Assembly: GCA_021202305.1 (NCBI GenBank)
Contig: JAJQDG010000009.1
Location: 1-7,989, forward strand
Origin: Candidatus Gastranaerophilales bacterium
GTDB taxonomy: Bacteria > Cyanobacteriota > Vampirovibrionia > Gastranaerophilales > Gastranaerophilaceae
Reading direction: 5' to 3'
DNA length: 7,989 nt
The notes beneath the pieces were generated by a model. That model did not search any database and was not told the DNA's origin. It saw only the letters and a program-made list of their open reading frames with translations. Below, piece after piece: positions 1 through 5,540 of the stretch. Position numbers and translations under genes: made by a program. Position 1 is the stretch's first letter. Each line of letters begins with the position of its first letter.

Positions 1-13
1 GTTTTGGGTTTTT

Positions 14-24
14 AAGGCAGCCTT
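14..24. other. Short inverted repeat abutting the helicase stop codon
   Basis: AAGGC-A-GCCTT lies directly after the helicase TAG stop. As RNA it would form only a very small hairpin, and on the minus strand the following bases are AAAAACCC, so it is not a convincing terminator for the helicase. On the plus strand it could belong to a gene beyond the left edge. The remaining bases 1-13 hold nothing I can name. Confidence 0.2.
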
Positions 25-2343
25 CTATTCAATATTTACAGGCTCTCTGTTTATTGCTTTAATTGCCTCTTTTGCAGTAATAATAAGCGCTTCATCAACC
101 CCATCAATTACCGTAAACTGCCTTAAAAGGTCAATTGTGCGTTTAAATGCCCTGACAACATCGCCTTCCGAAAATTCGGTATCTGAAAACAGCTCGTTCC
201 AAAGTGCAATAGAATCATTTTCTGAAATTAAATTTCCTTTGACCCATTTTTCTATAATGCCTGAAAAATGGGAGTGCAGGTTCATTGGATTTTCAAGGTC
301 GAAATCTCTTTCGGATAAGAAAATTTTCCGCCTGATATCTTTAATTTTTGATAAAACCTTCCGCGAAGTTTCTAAGGGCGGAATTGTAACAACATTGTCG
401 CGCCCGCGCATTTCTTCGCAAGAAAGCGCGCATACAACGGAGGCAAGACATTCCGGATTCAGATTATTTAAAACGCCGCTTCTTACAATTTCAGAAATAT
501 AAAGCTCATTTTCACACCTGAGCGCCATTGTGATTTTACCAAATTCAGTAGGATAATCATCTTTTAAATTGCCGAATATTTCAAGAATTTTTTTGTGGGC
601 AAGAAATTTTTGCCAGTAAATATCTTTTTGAAAATCAATTTCTTTTTTTAGCTGACGTGCCTTTTTTTCATAACGTTTTATAAGTTCAAGCTCTTTTTTA
701 TGTTTTTTATACGCCTTGCAGTCGTTACATCCGAAAGAGTGAACCTTTCTTGTGATTTCGCTTGTTTTTGCGGCAAATTCCTGAATTTCTTTTTCATAGC
801 CGCTTTTTTTGTTCTGGCGTTTCAGCGCCTTTAGGGTTGTTCTGTACTCTATATAGAGGTTTTTATATTTTATAAATTCCTCCATATCTTTTGCATTGTG
901 TCCCATGTGGCAGTTAAAATTATTTAATGAATCAATTGCCCTTTCGTATCTCTCAAGCTCTGATACCAGCGGTGAAAGCCTTTCGTTTGAAGAAAAATAG
1001 CCGAAAGTTTTTAAAATAAGCTCTTTTGCTTCTTCAAGCGAAAACCTCTGCAAAAGGTTTAAAACCATGGAATATCGGGGTGCAAATTTGCTTTCAAGGG
1101 GATTTGAACCGCTTGTTACAAGATTATACACTTCTTCGGGCGTTTGAAAAGGAGTTCCAACAATAACAACATACCCAATCTCATCCATTCCTCTGCGCCC
1201 CGCGCGCCCCGACATTTGAAGAAACTCATTTGCGCTTAAAAGCCTGTGTCCGTCATCCGTTCTTTTTGAAATTGAACTTATAACAGTTGTTCTTGCAGGC
1301 ATATTAATGCCCGCAGCAAGAGTTTCCGTTGCAAATACAACTTTAATAAGCCCTCTTTGAAAAAGTCTTTCTATAAGGTTTTTTAACCCGGGCAAAAGCC
1401 CTGCATGGTGGGGCGCAACACCCTTTTTAATAATATCAAGAAGGGGTGAGCCGTATAAATAAAGATTTTCTGATAAATATTCGTCTAGTGCATGCTCAAT
1501 TTCTTTTGCTTCTTTTTCATTTAATAATTCGGCTTTAGATAAAGCAAGAGCATTGTCGTCGCATTTTCTTCTTGAAAAAGTAAAGTATATGCAGGGGAGC
1601 ATATCACGTTTTGACAAAACTTCAACTATATCAAACATCGGATTTTTAGGCGCAGTTTTTGAATTAAAATATTTGTATCTTGATTCGGGCTTTATTTTTG
1701 TATTCAGTCCGCCGTTTGGCGTTATTAAGGGTAAAATTGCACCTTGTTTTGACGAATCATAATAATAAAATCTTAAAGGAACGGGGCGAAAATCTGTATA
1801 TACTTCTTCTGTTTTGCCATGCACGCCGTTTATCCAATCGGCAAGCTGTTTAGAATTTTTGACCGTAGCGGAAAGCGCGATTATTTGTATATTGAAGGGG
1901 CAGTATATTATGCTTTCTTCCCAGACCGTGCCTCTGGATTCGTCATTCATATAATGAACTTCATCCAAAACGACATACCTTACATCAGCCAGATTATCTC
2001 TAACAGAGCCAAATGTCGTGCCATAGAGCATGTTTCTGAAAACTTCCGTTGTCATAACCAAAATCTGCGCGTTGCGGTTAATTGAAGTGTCGCCCGTCAA
2101 AAGACCGGTTTTATCTTCACCGTATTTTTTTGAAAAATCATAAAATTTTTGATTGGAAAGAGCCTTCAGGGGCGTTGTGTAAAAAATCCTGCTGCCGTTT
2201 TCAAGCGCTAAATGTATTGCAGATTCGGCAATACAAGTTTTTCCCGCACCCGTAGGCGCGCAAACAACAACCGATTTACCGTCTTTTATATGGCTGATAG
2301 CTTCTTTTTGAAAATCATCCAGCTCAAAATCAAACTCATACAT
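25..2343 (-). CDS. Ski2-like DExH-box RNA helicase with C-terminal DSHCT domain
   Basis: Predicted ATP-dependent 3'-5' RNA helicase of the Ski2/Mtr4 type (superfamily 2), probably cytoplasmic and acting in RNA processing or decay. The motor motifs are complete: FQ at residues 11-12, Walker A APTGAGKT at 29-36, TTPLKAL at 56-62, TGD at 83-85, DEVH at 127-130, SAT at 158-160, the family signature GVAPHHAGLLP at 308-318, ATETLAAGINMPAR at 338-351 and QMSGRAGRRG at 376-385. A Lys/Glu-rich, probably helical arch (about 455-600) contains Cys478, Cys539, Cys542 and His548; the CxxC...H pattern resembles that of bacterial HelY-type proteins. The last 170 residues fit a DSHCT domain. At 772 residues it is intact. 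The ATG is fixed by an in-frame TAG 12 bases upstream, and there is no Shine-Dalgarno sequence. It is divergent from dxr. The family call is firm. The RNA substrate is unknown. Confidence 0.93.
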   Translation of the reverse strand: MYEFDFELDDFQKEAISHIKDGKSVVVCAPTGAGKTCIAESAIHLALENGSRIFYTTPLKALSNQKFYDFSKKYGEDKTGLLTGDTSINRNAQILVMTTEVFRNMLYGTTFGSVRDNLADVRYVVLDEVHYMNDESRGTVWEESIIYCPFNIQIIALSATVKNSKQLADWINGVHGKTEEVYTDFRPVPLRFYYYDSSKQGAILPLITPNGGLNTKIKPESRYKYFNSKTAPKNPMFDIVEVLSKRDMLPCIYFTFSRRKCDDNALALSKAELLNEKEAKEIEHALDEYLSENLYLYGSPLLDIIKKGVAPHHAGLLPGLKNLIERLFQRGLIKVVFATETLAAGINMPARTTVISSISKRTDDGHRLLSANEFLQMSGRAGRRGMDEIGYVVIVGTPFQTPEEVYNLVTSGSNPLESKFAPRYSMVLNLLQRFSLEEAKELILKTFGYFSSNERLSPLVSELERYERAIDSLNNFNCHMGHNAKDMEEFIKYKNLYIEYRTTLKALKRQNKKSGYEKEIQEFAAKTSEITRKVHSFGCNDCKAYKKHKKELELIKRYEKKARQLKKEIDFQKDIYWQKFLAHKKILEIFGNLKDDYPTEFGKITMALRCENELYISEIVRSGVLNNLNPECLASVVCALSCEEMRGRDNVVTIPPLETSRKVLSKIKDIRRKIFLSERDFDLENPMNLHSHFSGIIEKWVKGNLISENDSIALWNELFSDTEFSEGDVVRAFKRTIDLLRQFTVIDGVDEALIITAKEAIKAINREPVNIE

Positions 2344-2386
2344 AGGTTTATTCTAACATTAAACATGTTTATAATAAAATATTTTT
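2344..2386. promoter_or_regulatory. Divergent promoter region serving the helicase and dxr, probably giving leaderless mRNAs
   Basis: This 43-bp gap must hold promoters in both directions. On the minus strand TGTTAGAAT (2358 down to 2350) reads as an extended -10 (TGn plus TAGAAT), leaving 6 nt before the helicase ATG. On the plus strand TATAAT (2370-2375) and TAAAAT (2375-2380) are -10 candidates, the second also ending 6 nt before the dxr ATG. Both starts are fixed by close in-frame stops (TAG 12 bases before the helicase ATG, TAA at 2375-2377 before dxr) and neither has a Shine-Dalgarno sequence, so transcription may begin at or within a few bases of each ATG. No good -35 hexamer is visible on either strand. 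The promoter assignment is inferred. Confidence 0.5.
2360..2371. promoter_or_regulatory. 12-bp perfect palindrome TAAACATGTTTA, possible operator
   Basis: TAAACATGTTTA is a perfect inverted repeat lying between the two opposing -10 candidates, and its right end overlaps the plus-strand TATAAT. A dimeric regulator bound here could affect both the helicase and dxr. Palindromes of this length are expected a few times by chance in 8 kb of AT-rich DNA, so position is the main argument. I do not recognise it as the site of a known regulator. Confidence 0.3.
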
Positions 2387-3526
2387 ATGAAAAAAAGAAT
2401 AACTATTTTAGGCTCAACAGGTTCCATAGGCACGCAAACGCTTGAGGTGCTTGAAAAAATCAAAAATAAGGAAAGTTTTGAAATACAGGGGCTTGCGTGC
2501 AATTCTAATTTGCAAAAGTTTATCCCTCAAATTGAAAAATTTAAACCGAAGCGGGTTTGTGTTTTTTCAAATGAAGCGTACAAAAGTTTAAAAGAAAAAT
2601 ATGACAAACTTGAAATTTTATACGGGGAAGAAGGCTTAATTCAAATTGCAGCAGACGACACAGACATCTTATTAACGGCAACAACCGGAAATATCGCTTT
2701 AAAACCCACATTAAAAGCAATTGAAAACAAAATTGATATAGCACTTGCAAATAAAGAAACACTTGTAATGGCGGGTGATATTGTGAAGGCAAAAGCAAAG
2801 GCAAACAATGTTAAAATTTTGCCTGTAGATAGCGAACATTCGGCAATTTTGCAATCCTCAAACGGAGATTTTCATTTTATAAAAAATATTTTAATAACAG
2901 CATCGGGCGGCCCTTTTTTAAATAAGACGAAAGAAGAAATATACCTGTCCCGCGCAGATGAAGCCCTGAAACATCCGAATTGGAATATGGGCAGAAAAAT
3001 CACAATCGATTCTGCAACGTTAATGAACAAAGGGCTTGAAGTAATTGAGGCACATCATCTTTTTGATATTCCTTACGACAATATAAAAGTTGTAATACAC
3101 CCTGAATCTATCGTGCATTCCGCCGTTGAAATGATAGACGGCTCTGTCATTGCGCAGCTTGGAAACCCCTCTATGCATATTCCAATCCAGTATGCGCTTA
3201 CATATCCAAAACGAACGGAAGGCATTGAAACAGGCAGTTTTAGCTTTTTTGACAAAACTTTAACTTTTAAAACACCGGATACAGATAAATTTCCATGCCT
3301 TAAAATGGCTTTTGAAGCCGGAAAAAAGGGGGGTGTTTATCCTGCCGTATTAAATGCTGCAAATGAATGCGCCGTGTACAAATTTTTAAAAGGCGAGATA
3401 AAACTAAAAGGAATTATTGAAAATGTAGAAAAGGCGCTTTCAAAGGCAAGACAAATCGAAAATCCGACACTTGAAGAAATTTTTTGTGCAGATTTTGAAG
3501 CAAGAAAAATCGTATCGGGATTTTAA
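2387..3526 (+). CDS. dxr: 1-deoxy-D-xylulose 5-phosphate reductoisomerase
   Basis: Catalyses the first committed step of the MEP isoprenoid pathway in the cytoplasm: NADPH- and divalent-metal-dependent rearrangement and reduction of DXP to 2-C-methyl-D-erythritol 4-phosphate. The N-terminal Rossmann NADPH motif GSTGSIG is at residues 9-15 and ANKETLV at 121-127. The metal and substrate residues are present: Asp148, Ser149 and Glu150 in PVDSEHSAI, Ser173 in TASGGPF, His196 and Trp199 in the flexible-loop motif HPNWNMGRK, then Ser209, Asn214, Lys215 and Glu218 in DSATLMNKGLE. At 379 residues it is close to the usual 380-400 and intact. An in-frame TAA at 2375-2377 leaves ATG 2387 as the only plausible start, with no Shine-Dalgarno sequence before it. 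It stands alone, divergent from the helicase and convergent with the sigma gene, rather than beside other isoprenoid or lipid genes. The MEP route fits a bacterium of cyanobacterial affinity. Confidence 0.98.
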   Translation: MKKRITILGSTGSIGTQTLEVLEKIKNKESFEIQGLACNSNLQKFIPQIEKFKPKRVCVFSNEAYKSLKEKYDKLEILYGEEGLIQIAADDTDILLTATTGNIALKPTLKAIENKIDIALANKETLVMAGDIVKAKAKANNVKILPVDSEHSAILQSSNGDFHFIKNILITASGGPFLNKTKEEIYLSRADEALKHPNWNMGRKITIDSATLMNKGLEVIEAHHLFDIPYDNIKVVIHPESIVHSAVEMIDGSVIAQLGNPSMHIPIQYALTYPKRTEGIETGSFSFFDKTLTFKTPDTDKFPCLKMAFEAGKKGGVYPAVLNAANECAVYKFLKGEIKLKGIIENVEKALSKARQIENPTLEEIFCADFEARKIVSGF

Positions 3527-3663
3527 TTAACAATTGAGCCTGTGCAAGGGAAACAAACAGTGCTTGCAATATAAACCTTTGCTCTTATAATTCGGGTTTT
3601 TGTGGGCATATTTAAGTGAGCTTGCGCAAAAATTAAAATTTTTCCGCATCCTCATTTGAAATT
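3527..3663. other. Convergent intergenic region between dxr and the sigma gene
   Basis: This 137-bp non-coding stretch must stop transcription arriving from both sides. Its clearest structure is the hairpin at 3623-3648. A weaker inverted pair, TGCAAG (3543-3548) and CTTGCA (3563-3568), has a 14-nt loop. Neither is followed by a convincing U-tract, and I see no tRNA or small ORF here. Confidence 0.6.
3623..3648. terminator. AT-rich hairpin between convergent genes, candidate bidirectional terminator
   Basis: A 26-bp near-perfect inverted repeat. TGCG (3623-3626) pairs with CGCA (3645-3648). After one C-C mismatch, AAAAATT (3628-3634) pairs with AATTTTT (3637-3643) around AA. It starts 15 nt after the sigma-factor stop codon. 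The symmetry would serve both converging genes, but the T-run lies inside the stem instead of after it, so it is not a textbook intrinsic terminator. A similar element in the same orientation relative to its gene lies after the PilO-like gene at 7952-7975. Confidence 0.4.
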
Positions 3664-4650
3664 TTAAATACCCAGATAGTTTTTCAAATTTGAGCTCAGG
3701 TTTTTATTTCTGCACAATTTTTTAAGTTTTGAAATTGCTCTTGTTTCAATTTGGCGGATACGTTCTCTTGAAACGCCGTATCTCGTGCCGATTTCATCAA
3801 GAGTTTTTTTGCGCCCGTTGTCATCAAGCCCGTATCTCATAATCAAAACGTCTTTTTCTTTCGGGTTCAATTGATCCAAAATTTTTCTTATATCGCCTAA
3901 AAGGCTGTCATGGGTTACTTTTGTATCAGGCATGGATTCTGTTTCATCAACAATATAATCCGCAATTTTAGACGAATCGTCTTTTTGATTTGCGGGTGTT
4001 TCAATTGAAATTGTACCTTGTGCAGATTTTAAGAGCCTGTTTAATTTTGAAGTACTCATGCCCACTCTTTCTGCCGTTTCTTCTTTTGTCGGCATTCTTC
4101 CAAGCTCAATTGAAAGTTCAAAGGTGGCACGTTTTATTCTGCCCAATGTTTCAATCATGTGAACAGGAAGTCGTATTATCCTTGATTTATCCGCTATACC
4201 TCTTGTAATTGATTGTTGAATCCACCAGGTTGCATAGGTTGAAAATTTATATCCTTTTGAATAATCAAATTTTTCGGCAGCTTTAATAAGCCCTAAATTT
4301 CCTTCTTGAATTAAATCCAAAAAAGAAAGCCCTCTGCCTATGAATTTTTTAGCAATTGACACCACAAGACGCAGGTTTGAATTAACCAGCTGTTCTTTTG
4401 CCTTTAGTGAATTATTTTCTTTAATTTCTTTTGCAACCTGCATTTCTTCTTCAAAAGAAAGAAGCGGGAATTTCCCTATTTGCTGCAAATACGCTTTAAC
4501 AGAATCATCCGTTGTTATATTTTTGTAATCTTCTTTAAGCTCTTTTGAATCTTCAAGTTCATTCTGTTCTTCTAAAGCGGGAATTTGGCTTTCGTCAAAT
4601 TCTTCAAATGTAAAAATTTCTTCATCGTCTTTCGGGGTTTTAGTTTTCAT
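3664..4650 (-). CDS. rpoD: RNA polymerase sigma-70 family factor, primary (RpoD/SigA) type
   Basis: Directs RNA polymerase to -10/-35 promoters. Region 1.2 begins at about residue 48 ([17 protein letters not shown]). Region 2 contains [13 protein letters not shown] at 112-124 and the -10 recognition and melting segment [16 protein letters not shown]...ITRGI at 128-152. Region 3.0 follows ([13 protein letters not shown], 157-169), then the sigma finger near [12 protein letters not shown] (225-236) and the region 4.2 helix-turn-helix at about 283-311 with [11 protein letters not shown], which reads the -35. At 328 residues it lacks a long region 1.1 and the non-conserved insert of E. coli RpoD; instead the first 47 residues are strongly acidic (16 Asp/Glu). 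The start is supported by AGGAG at 4657-4661, 6 nt before the ATG. It lies 53 bp downstream of rlmB in the same direction. It may be the housekeeping sigma or a close group 2 paralogue, and the sequence alone cannot separate these. Confidence 0.95.
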   Translation of the reverse strand: MKTKTPKDDEEIFTFEEFDESQIPALEEQNELEDSKELKEDYKNITTDDSVKAYLQQIGKFPLLSFEEEMQVAKEIKENNSLKAKEQLVNSNLRLVVSIAKKFIGRGLSFLDLIQEGNLGLIKAAEKFDYSKGYKFSTYATWWIQQSITRGIADKSRIIRLPVHMIETLGRIKRATFELSIELGRMPTKEETAERVGMSTSKLNRLLKSAQGTISIETPANQKDDSSKIADYIVDETESMPDTKVTHDSLLGDIRKILDQLNPKEKDVLIMRYGLDDNGRKKTLDEIGTRYGVSRERIRQIETRAISKLKKLCRNKNLSSNLKNYLGI

Positions 4651-4703
4651 TTTGTGCTCCTATCGGGTAATCATGTTAATATATAAAGTTAATTTAGGGA
4701 ATA
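4651..4703 (-). promoter_or_regulatory. Leader of the sigma gene with Shine-Dalgarno sequence and possible own promoter
   Basis: A strong Shine-Dalgarno AGGAG (minus strand, plus-strand positions 4657-4661) fixes the sigma start. Further upstream, TATATT on the minus strand (4683 down to 4678) could be a -10 giving a leader of about 20 nt, but no good -35 is seen. GTTAAT occurs twice on the plus strand (4675-4680 and 4688-4693), 13 bp apart, around this point. Co-transcription from rlmB is equally possible. Confidence 0.35.
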
Positions 4704-5438
4704 CTATGTATAATTTATTTGACGCATTGTTTCATATACCATAACGGCACAACAGCAGGAAACATTTAGCGATTCAAAATTTGTAGGTAATTTAACTTTA
4801 TAATCTGCCATATTAATCAAAGTTTTTGTAATGCCCGCGCCTTCATTTCCAAAGACCAATGCAAAATTCATATTCTTGTAATCAATATCAAGATAATTAT
4901 TTTCCGTATGTACGGTTAATGCAATTATCCACCAGTTATTATCCTTTAGCTTTTGAACGGCACTATTCAGGCTATTTACTTTTATTATAGAAACTTTATT
5001 AACAGCGCCCGAGGATGTTTTTTCAACTGTAGAATTAACTAAAGAAGAACGGTGATTTTGAATAATAACGGCATCGTATCCTCCGGCAGCAGCCGTTCTT
5101 ATAATTGCGCCGAAATTGTGCGGGTCATTAACACCATCCAGAATTATAATTTTACGATATTCAGAATTATCTTCGGCTAAAAATTCATCAAAATCTTTAT
5201 AAGAAACAGGCGAAACATATGCAACAACGCATTGAAGGTTGGTATCGCCTTCAAATAAAGTTTTAAACCTTTTAAAATCGGTAAATTCCAGAGGTATTGA
5301 ATTTATGCTGCAAATTTCTTTAATTTTTTTTAAGCGGTTATCAAGCCCCGAACCTTTTTGAATAAAAACCTTATTAACACGTTTCGGCGCACTTATCAGA
5401 GTTTCAAGAACAGTATTTTTGCCGTAGATATAATCCAT
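4704..5438 (-). CDS. rlmB: 23S rRNA (guanosine-2'-O-)-methyltransferase, TrmH/RlmB-type SPOUT family
   Basis: Predicted S-adenosylmethionine-dependent 2'-O-methyltransferase of the trefoil-knot SPOUT class; RlmB methylates G2251 (E. coli numbering) in the peptidyl-transferase region of 23S rRNA. The N-terminal part (residues 1-75, starting YIYGKNTVLETL) matches the RNA-binding substrate domain of RlmB. The SPOUT motifs follow: motif 1 LDGVNDPHNFGAIIRTA at 100-116 with Asn108 and catalytic-type Arg114, motif 2 ALVFGNEGAGI at 193-203 with Glu199, and motif 3 LPTNFESLNVSCCCAV at 217-232 with Ser223 and Asn225, then YETMRQ. Three adjacent cysteines (228-230) replace the usual small residues after LNVS. 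At 244 residues it has normal length. GGTGGAG at 5445-5451 gives a good Shine-Dalgarno before the ATG. Paralogous TrmH-family enzymes share these motifs, so the exact rRNA target is inferred from the N-terminal domain. Confidence 0.9.
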   Translation of the reverse strand: MDYIYGKNTVLETLISAPKRVNKVFIQKGSGLDNRLKKIKEICSINSIPLEFTDFKRFKTLFEGDTNLQCVVAYVSPVSYKDFDEFLAEDNSEYRKIIILDGVNDPHNFGAIIRTAAAGGYDAVIIQNHRSSLVNSTVEKTSSGAVNKVSIIKVNSLNSAVQKLKDNNWWIIALTVHTENNYLDIDYKNMNFALVFGNEGAGITKTLINMADYKVKLPTNFESLNVSCCCAVMVYETMRQINYT

Positions 5439-5540
5439 TTATTACTCCACCAAATTGTATATTTTCTTTAAAAATATTTATATGGTACAATTATTATTGT
5501 ATTATAAATACTGAATTAGTGGAAATAGTGTAAGAAAAGT
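5439..5540. promoter_or_regulatory. Divergent regulatory gap between rlmB and the pilus-type genes, with inverted repeat
   Basis: This AT-rich 102-bp gap must drive rlmB (minus) and the PilM-PilN gene (plus). A perfect TATAAT lies on the minus strand (5506 down to 5501), giving rlmB a leader of roughly 55 nt. On the plus strand TATAAA (5503-5508) overlaps it and could serve the pilus genes with a leader of about 25 nt. No matching -35 is obvious for either. The inverted repeat TACAAT-TATT-ATTGTA (5486-5501) overlaps the minus-strand -10; with two G-U pairs it extends to an 11-bp RNA hairpin over 5481-5506. Assignments are tentative. Confidence 0.4.

Noticed and set aside
137..502. Open frame on the plus strand inside the helicase gene.
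   Set aside because: It is antisense to a clearly conserved coding region, has no recognisable domain and no ribosome-binding context, so it is a shadow frame.
3541..3570. TGCAAG and CTTGCA pair after dxr as an intrinsic terminator.
   Set aside because: A 6-bp stem with a 14-nt loop and no following T-run is too weak to call.
5455..5484. TTGTAT with TATATG 18 bp later as a promoter for the pilus-type genes.
   Set aside because: Both hexamers match the consensus poorly, and AT-rich DNA gives such pairs often, so no specific promoter is claimed.
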